A stretch of 55,216 nucleotides of DNA from NCBI GenBank assembly GCA_029569475.1, contig JAKQSZ010000015.1:1-55216 (forward strand), written 5' to 3'. Source of the DNA: Candidatus Eiseniibacteriota bacterium (GTDB lineage Bacteria; Eisenbacteria; RBG-16-71-46; CAIMUX01). A program made the position numbers and the translations under genes. Below, one piece after another: positions 24,869 to 35,538 of this stretch. The first letter of the stretch is position 1, and each line of letters starts with the position of its first letter. The notes under the pieces are model-generated. The model had not been told where the DNA came from and made no database searches. It was given only the letters and a program-made list of their open reading frames with translations.

Positions 24869-24911
24869 TTGACGTTGCACTTCTCACCGATCATGATTGA
24901 GAAGTCTGCAA
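24869..24911 (+). promoter_or_regulatory. Promoter with overlapping inverted repeat
   Basis: TTGACG (24869-24874) and CATGAT (24892-24897) are 17 bases apart and point at the beta-helix gene. ACTTCTCA (24879-24886) is mirrored by TGAGAAGT (24898-24905) across an 11-base loop that contains most of the -10 box, and TTGC/GCAA extend the symmetry to 24875 and 24911. This is the shape of a repressor operator over a core promoter. The rest of 24599-24966 shows no gene. Confidence 0.5.
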
Positions 24912-24966
24912 GACCCTTCTCCCCGCTCAGACCGAATTGCCTGCGACCAACGACCGGGAGGTCCCG

Positions 24967-27543
24967 ATGAGTTTCGCCAGAGCGGCCGTCCTCCCTTTCC
25001 TGCTGCTGGTTCCCGGCCTGGCCATGGGCGGGCACACCGCGCAGATCGACCTGGCAGACAGCTCCTGGCAACCATTGGATGAGTCGATGCCCGCGGTTGC
25101 CGACTCCGTGTACATCCAGGTCTGGGATCCCGACGTCACCGGGACGCTAGAGGTCGAGATCGGCAGCGACACCGAGCCGCAGGGCGAAGCGGCGATCCTC
25201 TCCGAGGCTCCCCAGGCGCCCGGCCTCTTCCGAGGCTCCATCCCGTTGCAGGCCCGACTTCATCTCTCCCGCATCGAAGATCCGGGCACACTGGATGTAC
25301 GAACCGGCGATCTGGTGACCGCGCTCTATCGCGACCCCCAGGACGACAACGGCGACCCGCGAGTCGTGGCGGACTCCGCCCGCTTCACCGGGATCTGCGG
25401 CCCCGTCCAGGGTGTCTGGTCCAAGGAAAACAGCCCCTACCGTGTATGGTGCGACGCCCAGGTCCGCGCGGCGGACACCCTGACCATCGAGCCGGGTGTC
25501 GAGGTGCTCTTCGCCGAAGGCGCCTTTCTATGGGTCGACGGAACGCTGCGCGTGTGGGGGACGGAAAGCGAGCCGGTCCTGCTGCATGGCTGGCCTGGTG
25601 AGGAAGGCGGTGTTTCCCGACCATGGCCCGGTTTGTTGGTCGGGCTATCCGCCGGCCCCGCCGTGCTGTCCCATTGCCGGATCGAGCGGGCGGAAACCGG
25701 GATCCTCTCCGCCGGCAGCCGGCTGGATGTGTCCGGGTGTGAGGTCCGCTACTCGATCCGTGAGGGGATGCGGTTTGAGCACCAGCCCCCGCACCAGTAC
25801 CAGATCCGGATCGAGGACTCGGTCATCGAGAGGAACAACCTCGGCCAGCTCGGAATGGGAGGCATCTCGTTCGAAACCCGCGGCGATGCGGCACCGGCGT
25901 CCGCTGAGGGGGACTCTTCCCTCTTGTGGATCCGTGGCTGCCGCATACGGGACAACATTTGCGATGGATTGTCTTTGGGTGGCGCGATGGCCCAGGTAAC
26001 GGGTTGCCAGGTGACCGGGAACACCTGGAGCGGATTCTTCGGCAATCCCCTGGAAGGGAGTTCCATCCGGGGTTGCAGCATCTACGGCAACGGGACGTCG
26101 GACGTGGCCGCCGAGGGTGGCTGGGACCTTCCGGACAGTCTGGACTTTCGGGGTAACTGGTGGGGTGAGCAGACTACCCTGGAGATGGAAAGCAGTCCCT
26201 ACCCGAGCGACATCAGCGCCATCTGGGACCGCATGGACAGCGCCTATTCTCCGTTGGTCGCCTACTCCGGGTGGCGGACCGGGCCCATCGAGGATTGCGT
26301 CCGCCAGGAGATGCTCGACGGCGGGCGCTGGGAGTGGGTCGCCATCGGGGTGGCGCCCGAGTCTGCGGAGGCCGAGTCGGTCTTCGCGAGCATCCGGGAC
26401 CACCTCGAGATCGCCCTCGACGACGAGGGGCGGGCGTATATCCCCGAACTCCGGCAGGACGGGCTGAGCCCGGTAAGGACCGTTGACGGTTACGAGGTGT
26501 TTGTCTCGGGCGCGGACACGTTCAAGGTCGCTGGAACGTTGCCCGAACCCCTGACCGAGTGCGTCCCGGTGGAGGCCGGCCGGTGGAACTTGATCCCCTA
26601 CCTGACCGATCATTGCCATCCGGAGTGTACGGCCGATGTTCCCGTCGCAATGGGGCCGATCGCCGGGCAGACCGACATCGTGGTGGACAACCATGGCCGG
26701 GCCTGGATCCCCTCGCTGGGGATCAACACCATCGGGCCATTGGACCCCCGGGAGGCCTATCGCATCTTCCTCTCGGGGGAAGAAGACCAGGAACTCTGCT
26801 ACGCGCGCTGCACCGAGACGGTTCGGCAGCCCGGTCCGGCGCGAGAGGCACGTCCTCGCGTGGAGCCGCGACCGACCGGGCGGCCGCAGGTCATCGTCGT
26901 GACTTCGGCGGCGGCGGGGCTTCTCACCGCCGGTGATGAGGTTCATGTCTACGATGGCCCGACCCTCGCCGGGGCCGCGGTGGTGCAGGGTGAGCTTCCT
27001 CTGGCGATTACGGTCTGGGAAGGCGATCCGTCCCACGGCCTTCCCGGTTTCACCCCGGCCAATCCCATGTCCGCCCAGATCCTGGATCGCGAAACCGGCG
27101 CCTTCCACACGGTCGAGGTGGTCGATGTTCTCTTGGGCGAAGCGGCGGGCGAGCGTGCCGGCAGGCGCCCCGCTGAAGCGTCCTTCGCGGTGGAAGATGT
27201 GTGTCGCTTCGTCTTCTCTCCCTACGCCAGGGTACGCCTCGAAAGGGCCGCGGGTGTCGCTCCCGACGCGCTGAAGATCACGCGCCTGGCGCCCAACCCG
27301 CTGCGGGAAACGGTGGAGATCCGCTACCAGGTCCCCGGCCCCGGAGAGGCTCGGCTCGAGATCTACGACGTTTCCGGGCGCCTGGTCTGGGGAGAGCGCC
27401 GCCGGTTTGCGGCGGCCGGATCGCACACCGTCACATGGAATGGAGTTGACCAGAGCGCCCGGCCGGTCGCGAGCGGCGTGTACTTCGTGCGGTTGCGACG
27501 TGGGACGGATACGGAGTGCCGGAGGCTGATGGTTCTCCAATAG
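24967..27543 (+). CDS. Secreted beta-helix protein with FlgD-like C-terminal domain
   Basis: This 858-residue exported protein has a signal peptide at 1-21. Residues ~25-140 form a beta-rich domain. From ~145 to ~415 it has short repeats of the right-handed parallel beta-helix type (L-x-V-S-G-C-E-V, I-R-G-C-R-I-R-D-N, V-T-G-C-Q-V-T-G-N and N-W-W-G), as in surface polysaccharide-binding or polysaccharide-cleaving proteins. The final ~85 residues match the FlgD/type-IX-like Ig domain: L-A-P-N-P-L-R-E-T-V-E-I-R-Y, E-I-Y-D-V-S-G-R-L-V-W, G-V-Y-F-V-R-L. This domain is used for outer-membrane sorting in FCB bacteria. ATG at 24967 has GGGAGG five bases upstream. No catalytic residues of a known lyase are evident. 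Confidence 0.85.
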   Translation: MSFARAAVLPFLLLVPGLAMGGHTAQIDLADSSWQPLDESMPAVADSVYIQVWDPDVTGTLEVEIGSDTEPQGEAAILSEAPQAPGLFRGSIPLQARLHLSRIEDPGTLDVRTGDLVTALYRDPQDDNGDPRVVADSARFTGICGPVQGVWSKENSPYRVWCDAQVRAADTLTIEPGVEVLFAEGAFLWVDGTLRVWGTESEPVLLHGWPGEEGGVSRPWPGLLVGLSAGPAVLSHCRIERAETGILSAGSRLDVSGCEVRYSIREGMRFEHQPPHQYQIRIEDSVIERNNLGQLGMGGISFETRGDAAPASAEGDSSLLWIRGCRIRDNICDGLSLGGAMAQVTGCQVTGNTWSGFFGNPLEGSSIRGCSIYGNGTSDVAAEGGWDLPDSLDFRGNWWGEQTTLEMESSPYPSDISAIWDRMDSAYSPLVAYSGWRTGPIEDCVRQEMLDGGRWEWVAIGVAPESAEAESVFASIRDHLEIALDDEGRAYIPELRQDGLSPVRTVDGYEVFVSGADTFKVAGTLPEPLTECVPVEAGRWNLIPYLTDHCHPECTADVPVAMGPIAGQTDIVVDNHGRAWIPSLGINTIGPLDPREAYRIFLSGEEDQELCYARCTETVRQPGPAREARPRVEPRPTGRPQVIVVTSAAAGLLTAGDEVHVYDGPTLAGAAVVQGELPLAITVWEGDPSHGLPGFTPANPMSAQILDRETGAFHTVEVVDVLLGEAAGERAGRRPAEASFAVEDVCRFVFSPYARVRLERAAGVAPDALKITRLAPNPLRETVEIRYQVPGPGEARLEIYDVSGRLVWGERRRFAAAGSHTVTWNGVDQSARPVASGVYFVRLRRGTDTECRRLMVLQ

Positions 27544-27662
27544 CGCGAGAGGCTCCGCCCGCCCCCACGCACGTGCGCCGCCCGGTGCGGCAGGGGACCC
27601 GGAGGGACAGAGCGCCGGCCGGCGAACAAAGGCGGCAGCGTGCCGCCGCCGGGCAAAACGAA

Positions 27663-27689
27663 GAGCGCCGACCCGTGAGGCCGGCGCTC
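27663..27689. terminator. Bidirectional terminator
   Basis: GAGCGCCG (27663-27670) pairs with CGGCGCTC (27682-27689) across an 11-base loop, and a pyrimidine-rich stretch with TTCTT follows on the plus strand. It lies between two convergent long genes and can serve both. Confidence 0.65.
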
Positions 27690-27752
27690 TCCTGCTTCTT
27701 CTGGCTTCTTCCGCTGTTCTGCCGTTGCGGCCGAGGCCGACTCCGTCCAACG

Positions 27753-27828
27753 GCTGCTGCTACTGCTATTGCTGCTGGTGCTGCTGCTATTGCTGCTAGT
27801 GCTGCTGCTACTGCTACTGGTACTGCTA
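27753..27828. repeat. Imperfect triplet repeat next to a stop codon
   Basis: About 25 consecutive triplets are nearly all GCT, ACT, ATT, GGT or AGT on the plus strand (CAG, TAG, CAA and CAC on the minus). The repeat contains the TAG stop of the BNR protein gene and runs on downstream of it. It looks like a decayed microsatellite. The remaining 27544-27752 holds the terminator at 27663. Confidence 0.85.
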
Positions 27829-30348
27829 CTTCTGGACGACCAGCTTCTGCGAGACCTCGGAGCCGTTGGCTCGTAGCCGCGCGAAGTAGACGCCGTTGGG
27901 CAGGTCGCTGACGTCGACGTCGACGTGCCCGATGATCGGGTACTCGAAGTTGTTGACCAGCGAGCGGACCTCGCGGCCCTGGAGATCGAAGAGGCCGAGG
28001 TTGACCTGCCCGGGCTCGCGGATGCCGTAGCGGATCGTGGTCTGGCTGGTGGCCGGAGTGCCGAAGATCCGCAGGGTCAGAGGCTGCACCGGCTTGCCCT
28101 GGAACTCATCGACCGCGGTGGGTGACAGCGTGCTGATGTCCACCTCCCAGAGACCGCGCCCGTGGGTGCCCGCGCGCAGCAACCGCGCCGTGTTGTGGAT
28201 CCGCAGGTCCGCGACGACCACGTGCGGCAGGCCGGTGTTGAAGGGGAGCCAGTTGGCGCCCGCGTCGAAGGAGACGTAGACGCCCAGGTCGGTGCCGAGG
28301 AAGTACCAGTCCGGGTTCTGGGGATCCATCTCGATCGTGTTGCAGGGCTCGTTGGGCAGCCCCTCATCGATCGGGAACCAGGTCAGGCCCTGGTCGGTCG
28401 TCTTGTGGACCTGGTTGACGTTGCTCGAGTAGGTCTGGCAGGTGATGACAAAGGTGTTGGGATCCGTCGGATGGACGTGGACATCGCTGATGGTATTGGC
28501 GGTGACCAGGCCGCTGGTCCGGTTGATCCAGTTGGTGCCGTTGTCGGTGGTGAGCCAGACACGCGCTCCGCTCACGACCACCACGACCTCGGGGTGGGCG
28601 CGGCACTGGTGGATGGAACGGCCGCCGCCCAGACCGCTCGGATTGTTCATATAGGTCCAGAGGTTCATGGAGTTGGTGGTGCGGAAGATCCTGGTGTTGT
28701 GCGCCGTCCAGATGATGGCGGGGTCGTTGAAGTCCATGTGGGTCGGGGTCGACCAGGGCCCCTGCTCATTGATGCCGGAGTTCTTCGGGGCCATCGTCTG
28801 GCCGCCGTTGACGCTGCGGTAGTGGTTGCCGTAGTAGACCTCGCCATAGAGGGTGTCGGGCTTCGTGCGGTCGACCTCGCAGAAGAAGCCGTCCCCGCCC
28901 AGGATGTAGTCCCAGTTCAGGTTGTTGTTGTAAAGATAGGTGCCGTTGTCCTGGGTGCCGCCCAGGGCGCGCGTGGGCATGGAGTCGGAGTGGTTGATGG
29001 CGTAGAACTGCAAGGTGGTCAGGCCGGTGTTCTTGTCGACAAAGGTGTCGCCGCTGTTGGTGCTGCGCCAGACCCCGCCGTCGCTGCCCACCCAGAAGTG
29101 CGTCGGGTGGCTGGGAGACCAGGCCCCGGCATGGAAGTCGACGTGCACGTTGCCGGCGTGGGTGGTGAAGCTGGCGCCGCCATTGGTGGAGCGGTAGTAA
29201 TAGACGCCGCCCGAGAAGACGCGGTTCGCGTTCTGCGGATCGACGTCGATGGTGAGGTCATACCAGCCCTGGCTGCCGTAGTGCGTTCCGGAGAAAACGT
29301 TCGTGAAGCTGGTGCCCCCGTTGGTCGACTTGTAGATGTTCATGGTGTCGTTGCCGCGATCGATCGCCCAATAGACGACCTCGGGGTTGGACGGGGAGAG
29401 GGCGAAGCGGTTGTTCTGCACGAGCTCGGTCGGGGTGCCGTCGGTGATGCGCGTCCAGGTGGCGCCGTCGTCGGTCGAGCGGTAGAAACCGAAGTCGGCC
29501 CACTGCCGGCTGCTGGCGTACATGATGGACGTGCTGCCCGGCTTCAGCTCGACATCGTGCCACTGGCCGATATCGTAGATCGCGGTGAAGGTGGCGCCGC
29601 CGTCGGTGGAACGCCAGAGGCCGTTGTCGGCCGCGACCATGAGGGTGCCGGTGGCCGGGTTGTACTCCAGCTCGTAGACGTCGCGCCCCGAGCTCATGGC
29701 GTAGGTGTAGCCGGTAGGCTCGAAGGTGACTCCGCCGTCGTGGGATACCAGGACGCCGACCCCGTGGATGGCGTCCACGTTGCCCCAACCCTCGCCGGTG
29801 CCGATCCAGATGCGGTCCGGATCAGCCGGATCGACCTCGATGGCGCCCACGGACAGGGTGGGAAGGTAGTCCCCCAGCGGTGTCCACGTGGAGCCGCCGT
29901 TGGTGGTCTTCCAGAAGCCGCTCGAGGCGAAGCCCGCCCAGGCGATCTCGGGATTGGTGGGGTGGACCTCGATGGCCAGGCAACGGCCGGCCACGTTGAT
30001 CGGGCCCAGGCTGAACCAGGTTTCGCTACGGGATCCGTACTGCTGCTCGATGGCCTTCATCTGCTGGAAGACCTCCCAGCGGGCGCCGGGCGTCATGCTG
30101 CCGGTGGCCGGATCGAGCCGGGGCTCGGCGAACGTGCGGTAGCGCATGTAGGGCTTGAAGCCCGTGCCACGCGTAACCTCGCCGGGCGCGCCGGTGAACT
30201 GGGTGAACTTCGGATCCATCATCTCGAAGTATTCGCGGGTGCTGGACCAGGCGGCGGCCTGGCTCGACCCCGCCAGGAGGCCAACGGCCAGGAGGACAAG
30301 GCAGGCCGCCGCGGCCAGGGAAAGGGCGAAGGTTCTGAAAGATCTCAT
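27826..30348 (-). CDS. Secreted BNR/sortilin-type propeller protein
   Basis: This 840-residue exported protein has a signal peptide (1-31, hydrophobic L-S-L-A-A-A-A-C-L-V-L-L). From ~90 to ~740 it is built of many BNR/Asp-box repeats such as S-T-D-G-G-A-T-F, S-T-D-D-G-A-T-W-T, S-T-N-G-G-T-S-F and T-T-D-Q-G-L-T-W, as in sialidase and sortilin/VPS10 propellers. The last ~85 residues are a FlgD/type-IX-like Ig domain (I-R-Y-G-I-R-E-P-G-Q-V-N-L, F-D-L-Q-G-R-E-V-R-S-L, G-V-Y-F-A-R-L). ATG at 30348 has AAGGAG thirteen bases upstream, a little far. The role is likely binding or breakdown of extracellular polymer (inference). Sialidase catalytic residues were not identified. The stop codon lies in a triplet repeat. 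Confidence 0.88.
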   Translation of the reverse strand: MRSFRTFALSLAAAACLVLLAVGLLAGSSQAAAWSSTREYFEMMDPKFTQFTGAPGEVTRGTGFKPYMRYRTFAEPRLDPATGSMTPGARWEVFQQMKAIEQQYGSRSETWFSLGPINVAGRCLAIEVHPTNPEIAWAGFASSGFWKTTNGGSTWTPLGDYLPTLSVGAIEVDPADPDRIWIGTGEGWGNVDAIHGVGVLVSHDGGVTFEPTGYTYAMSSGRDVYELEYNPATGTLMVAADNGLWRSTDGGATFTAIYDIGQWHDVELKPGSTSIMYASSRQWADFGFYRSTDDGATWTRITDGTPTELVQNNRFALSPSNPEVVYWAIDRGNDTMNIYKSTNGGTSFTNVFSGTHYGSQGWYDLTIDVDPQNANRVFSGGVYYYRSTNGGASFTTHAGNVHVDFHAGAWSPSHPTHFWVGSDGGVWRSTNSGDTFVDKNTGLTTLQFYAINHSDSMPTRALGGTQDNGTYLYNNNLNWDYILGGDGFFCEVDRTKPDTLYGEVYYGNHYRSVNGGQTMAPKNSGINEQGPWSTPTHMDFNDPAIIWTAHNTRIFRTTNSMNLWTYMNNPSGLGGGRSIHQCRAHPEVVVVVSGARVWLTTDNGTNWINRTSGLVTANTISDVHVHPTDPNTFVITCQTYSSNVNQVHKTTDQGLTWFPIDEGLPNEPCNTIEMDPQNPDWYFLGTDLGVYVSFDAGANWLPFNTGLPHVVVADLRIHNTARLLRAGTHGRGLWEVDISTLSPTAVDEFQGKPVQPLTLRIFGTPATSQTTIRYGIREPGQVNLGLFDLQGREVRSLVNNFEYPIIGHVDVDVSDLPNGVYFARLRANGSEVSQKLVVQK

Positions 30349-30657
30349 CTGCGGGATTGCTCCTTCTGATCGACACCGGAGCCCCGGTCTGTGGAGTCGA
30401 GGGAGGCCCTCCGACCTTGAACCTGGGGCCGGCGACCGATGGGCTGTACCAGGGGAAACGCGGCTCACGGATGACAGTATACCTGAAGAACTGCCTGCCG
30501 TGGGCGCCTTGACCGGGATGTTGAGGGTTTGTGTCTCGGTGGGCGTTCAGGAGACTGGCGCTGCGTGGAGAAACCCACTACTGTTTCGTACTTCACCACC
30601 CCGTTCGATTCCTAGGATGCCGGTTCGATGCCGGTGATTGCAGAGGAGTAAGGTCGC
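30349..30657. other. Divergent intergenic region
   Basis: This 309-base region separates the BNR gene (leftward) from ettA (rightward). On the minus strand TATACT near 30490-30495 could be a -10 box, but I find no fitting -35. A GTTCGATTCC at about 30603 resembles a tRNA T-loop but has no tRNA around it. No gene seen. Confidence 0.4.
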
Positions 30658-32334
<1,677 letters not shown>

Positions 32335-32344
32335 GCACAAAACA

Positions 32345-32415
32345 GAAGCGCCCCGGAGGGAATCCGGAGCGCTTCCTGCTGACAGAAGCGCCCCGGAGGG
32401 AGTCCGGAGCGCTTC
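32345..32415 (+). terminator. Two tandem near-identical terminator hairpins
   Basis: The same 31-base hairpin occurs at 32345-32375 and 32385-32415 (period 40). GAAGCGC pairs with GCGCTTC, with a GGA/TCC extension. They differ in one base. They sit between ettA and the convergent gene ending at 32472, so both genes can use them. Confidence 0.75.
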
Positions 32416-32471
32416 GGGCTACCAGGCCCTATTCCACGGCCGGCTTGCGCACGGCGCGTGAAGGACGGGTG

Positions 32472-33035
32472 CTAGTTGCTGTACATGGACTTGATCTGGC
32501 CCCAGCTCGTCTCCTCGGTCGGGTTGACGCCGCCGGTGGTGGCGCAGACGTCGTCCACGGAGGTGTTGCCCTCGATCTGCGAACCGCCGGTCGGGGAGAT
32601 CGAGAAACGGCTCAGGCCGTCCGTCGGACCGCCGTAAAAGTTGGTCGGACAGGGCGGGAAGGTCCCGTCGACCGTGACCGAAGACGAGTAGGAGATGTTG
32701 TTGTTGCTGTCGTACATCGTGAAGTCGGCGGCAACGAACGCCATGATGCCGATCTCGAAGTTCGTGACCGTGGCGCCGAAGCCGGCGTCGAACTCAACGT
32801 CGGCGCTCTGGAAGTTGTTATCGCCGTCGCAGATCCAGATGCCGCAAGGGTTGTTCCCGCGATTGTTCTCGTCGGAGCCGCCGGAGCAGACATAGTAGTT
32901 GCGCATGTCGGAGTTCTGCGCCAGCCAACGATCGCGCCAATCGCCGAGCGGATCAGGGAAGTCCTCGCAGAGCACCTGGGCCGCGGCATTGCCGGCAAAA
33001 AGAACCAGAGCAGCCAGTAACAAAAGTTTCTTCAT
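32472..33035 (-). CDS. Small secreted protein with SWG-type tail
   Basis: This 187-residue exported protein has a clear signal peptide (K2-K3, L-L-L-L-A-A-L-V-L-F-A, cleavage after A-A-A). The mature part is cysteine-rich and acidic, with several asparagine clusters. No domain is recognised. It ends E-E-T-S-W-G-Q-I-K-S-M-Y. The unrelated secreted protein at 48456-49202 ends V-T-S-W-G-K-V-K-E-L. ATG at 33035 has GAGGAGG eight bases upstream and the promoter at 33104-33132. Lower GC than its neighbours at some codons (many AAC and AAT). Confidence 0.85.
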   Translation of the reverse strand: MKKLLLLAALVLFAGNAAAQVLCEDFPDPLGDWRDRWLAQNSDMRNYYVCSGGSDENNRGNNPCGIWICDGDNNFQSADVEFDAGFGATVTNFEIGIMAFVAADFTMYDSNNNISYSSSVTVDGTFPPCPTNFYGGPTDGLSRFSISPTGGSQIEGNTSVDDVCATTGGVNPTEETSWGQIKSMYSN

Positions 33036-33103
33036 TCGGGATCCTCCTCACAAGCAGGCTCGATGGATACAGGGACGCGGAGACGCCCCATACTTGCTCA
33101 ATG

Positions 33104-33132
33104 ATTCTATCACCGGCCGGCCGCCGGAGCAA
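33104..33132 (-). promoter_or_regulatory. Predicted sigma-70 promoter
   Basis: On the minus strand TTGCTC (33132-33127) and TAGAAT (33109-33104) have a 17-base spacer and lead into the small secreted protein gene, leaving a leader of about 60-70 bases. Confidence 0.5.
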
Positions 33133-33210
33133 CCCCCCAAGTGAGGCTGAAGGCTGGGTGTAGTTCGTTAACGCAACGTATGTGTTCACCTTCGGTGGCG
33201 ACTGCATGGC

Positions 33211-34209
33211 TCAAGATTGTTCCATTCGCTGGCGAAGCGCGGCGATGAAGGACGGGGTGGTGCCGCAGCACCCGCCGACAGCCACGATCCGAAGGAGTCT
33301 GGTTGGTGCGAGACTGAAGATCTCGGCAAGGTCCCGTCCGAAATCGCCGGGATCCTGGGTACAGGCCACCCCTCCCCTGCGATCCGGATCCTGGCCATTG
33401 GTCAGCCCTCCCGGTCGGCGCTCGGGGTGTCCGGCGCTCGGTTGCGCTACGAACAACAGCGGCACGATGGCTTTGTCGCTCGTGTCTGCGGGCGCGTCGA
33501 GGTGGTCGCGCGGAACTTCCAGAAGGCCGAGGAGGTCCCTCAGGTCGCTGCTCACCGGGCTGCAGTTGACCCCGACCGCCGTGGCTCCCTCTTCGGCCAG
33601 GCGAGAAAGGGCCGCTCCGGCGGAATAGCCGTCGATCGAGGCAAAGCCGTGCCGCGGCCCGAGAGCCAGCGAGCACAGGACCGGGATGGACGGCGAAACC
33701 TCGCGGACTGCCGCGAGCGCGAGGCTCGCCTCCCGCAAGTCCAGCATCGTCTCGATGTGGAGGCCGTCGACGCCCTCGGCCAGCAAGGCCTCGGCCTGGA
33801 GGCGGAACGATGTCTTCCACTCTTGCACCTCGCGGGGTCCCGCGGAGTGGAAGGCCTCTCCCGTGGGACCGATGTCCCCGAGGACGTAGGAGGGCGCGGC
33901 GGCGCGAGCCAGGCGGACCGCCGTACGGTTCAGATCTCTCACGCGCTCGGCGAGTCCGAACCGGGCGAGACGGACCGGGTTGGCCCCGAAGGTATTCGTG
34001 TGGATCGCCTCGGAGCCCGCCTCCACATAGGCTCGGTGCGTCTCGATGACGGCCGCGGGATTCTCCAGGGTCCATCGCTCCGGCGGGGCGCCTTCCTCCA
34101 GCCCGGCGGCCAGCAGCATGGTTCCAAGGGCGCCATCGAGCAGAAGCGGGCGAGCCGCCCGCAGGCGCTCGTCCAGTTCCAGCCTCGAGGGGGCGGGCTC
34201 TAGCGCCAC
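33211..34209 (-). CDS. Homocysteine S-methyltransferase family protein
   Basis: This enzyme moves a methyl group from a donor to homocysteine to form methionine. The 332-residue TIM-barrel protein shows D-G-A-L-G-T-M near 27, N-T-F-G-A-N near 67, the zinc-binding G-V-N-C and the later G-G-C-C-G-T. The family's three zinc cysteines are all present. The start is uncertain. I use the GTG at 34209, which overlaps the stop of the upstream epimerase gene by ten bases, because the barrel begins soon after and a longer frame would run through that gene. A stand-alone domain, unlike full MetH, uses S-methylmethionine or betaine-type donors in known members; the donor here is not known. Confidence 0.85.
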   Translation of the reverse strand: MALEPAPSRLELDERLRAARPLLLDGALGTMLLAAGLEEGAPPERWTLENPAAVIETHRAYVEAGSEAIHTNTFGANPVRLARFGLAERVRDLNRTAVRLARAAAPSYVLGDIGPTGEAFHSAGPREVQEWKTSFRLQAEALLAEGVDGLHIETMLDLREASLALAAVREVSPSIPVLCSLALGPRHGFASIDGYSAGAALSRLAEEGATAVGVNCSPVSSDLRDLLGLLEVPRDHLDAPADTSDKAIVPLLFVAQPSAGHPERRPGGLTNGQDPDRRGGVACTQDPGDFGRDLAEIFSLAPTRLLRIVAVGGCCGTTPSFIAALRQRMEQS

Positions 34210-35186
34210 TTCCGGAGCAGCTCGCGCTCCCGCTCCCGGGTCAGGCCCGCGCGCCAGGAGTGTGGTTGGGGGCGGGAGCGGGCCCAGGAGAGAGTGTCGC
34301 GCACGGTCTCCTCGAGCGGGCGGAAGCGCAACCCGGCGGCCAGGGCGCGAACGATGGAGACCGAATCGAACCCGATGGAGTCCGGCTCCGAGGGTACCCA
34401 GAGCGGGACTTCCGACCAGGGGGCCACGCCTTCCGCGGCCAGAAACCCGGGCGTCACCCACGTGAAGGTCGCATCGCTTCCGCCGGCGCGCCGGCAGGTT
34501 TCGAAGAGCTCACCCAAGGTCAGGACGTCGCGCGGCCCGGTCGCGTTGTAGACACCGCCACGGCCGGCCTCGGCCATGTCCAGGATCCACGAGGCCAGGT
34601 CGCGAGCGTCGATGATCTGCGTGGCGCGCGCCGGGCTCTCCGGGGCGAGGACCTCGCCCCCCTCCGCGATCCGTACCGGCCAATAGGTGAAACGGTCCGT
34701 GGGATCCTGCGGGCCCACGATCAGCCCCGGACGGACGATCAGCGCCCCTTCCGCCCAGGTCTCCTGTACGCGACGCTCGCAGGCCGCCTTGAGGGGGCCA
34801 TAGGTCTCCCCGTCCACCTTCTCCACGCTTGGATCCGCGAGCTGACCGGTCGGGTCATCCTCGGCGACCCCGTGATGGCGGAAGTCCGCATAGGCCGAGA
34901 TGCTCGATAGGAAGACGTAGACGGGCGCGGCGCCGGAGAGAAGCCGGGCGGACTGGTCCACCACGCGCGGCACATAGCCGCACGTGTCGATGACGGCGTC
35001 GAAGCTCCGCCCCCGGAGAGGGGCCAGACCTCCGTCGCGATCGCCGATGATCCGCTCGACTTCAGGGAAGAGCTCCGGATTGTGCCGGCCGCGATGGAAG
35101 AGGGTGATCGTGTGGCCGCGGTTCAAGGCGTCGGCGACGATGTGTCGTCCGAGGAAGATCGTGCCGCCGATGATGAGTGTGTGCAT
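34200..35186 (-). CDS. NAD-dependent epimerase/dehydratase family protein
   Basis: This 328-residue extended short-chain dehydrogenase has the dinucleotide loop G-G-T-I-F-L-G-R-H-I at 7-16, a D-T-C-G-Y at ~67 and the catalytic pair in E-T-Y-G-P-L-K (YxxxK). The usual length of 300-350 fits. Substrates could be a nucleotide sugar or a polyketide-like carbonyl; no residue decides. Its stop overlaps the start of the homocysteine methyltransferase gene. No cluster partner points to a pathway. Confidence 0.88.
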   Translation of the reverse strand: MHTLIIGGTIFLGRHIVADALNRGHTITLFHRGRHNPELFPEVERIIGDRDGGLAPLRGRSFDAVIDTCGYVPRVVDQSARLLSGAAPVYVFLSSISAYADFRHHGVAEDDPTGQLADPSVEKVDGETYGPLKAACERRVQETWAEGALIVRPGLIVGPQDPTDRFTYWPVRIAEGGEVLAPESPARATQIIDARDLASWILDMAEAGRGGVYNATGPRDVLTLGELFETCRRAGGSDATFTWVTPGFLAAEGVAPWSEVPLWVPSEPDSIGFDSVSIVRALAAGLRFRPLEETVRDTLSWARSRPQPHSWRAGLTRERERELLRKWR

Positions 35187-35538
35187 GGGCCCATTCTACC
35201 GCACAGACCCAGGCTACCCGAGGTGGCAAAGAGAGGGGAGGCACCACGGTCTCGAGCAGCCGGAGCCTCCCCTCCCTGTCCGACCGGTCCTGGCGCGGCC
35301 CCGCCAGGTCATGCTCAAGCAGCGGATCGCCACCTGCCGCCGTTTCCCCACGGATGGCGCCGCTCGCGGTGCTGACTTGGGATGGCGGCTCGCGCCGGGG
35401 GTGCTATCATGACCCGGTTGTTCCCCGGCCGCGGCAAGAGCGCCGTTGCGGAAAGAACGGGAAGCGGTCCCCAGAGGCGGATTGGCGGCGATGGCCGGCC
35501 CGCGGGAACCGCTGAGGACTGCGGTGAAGGAGGCATGG
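35187..35538. other. Divergent intergenic region
   Basis: 352 bases separate the epimerase gene (leftward) from the aminopeptidase gene (rightward). A TATCAT near 35406 could be a -10 box of the plus-strand operon, but the spacing to TTGGGA upstream is too long. No gene is seen. Confidence 0.4.

Noticed and set aside
25645..27750. 701-codon open frame on the minus strand
   Set aside because: Antisense to the beta-helix gene and rich in low-complexity Arg/Asp/Gly; no start signal.
28162..30369. 735-codon open frame on the plus strand
   Set aside because: Antisense to the BNR-repeat gene; the repeats on the minus strand are unmistakable.
30600..30615. tRNA T-loop-like GTTCGATTCC
   Set aside because: No acceptor, D or anticodon stem can be folded around it.
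33110..34075. 321-codon frame in the methyltransferase region
   Set aside because: Out of frame with the zinc-binding motifs of the methyltransferase on the same strand; Arg-rich artefact.
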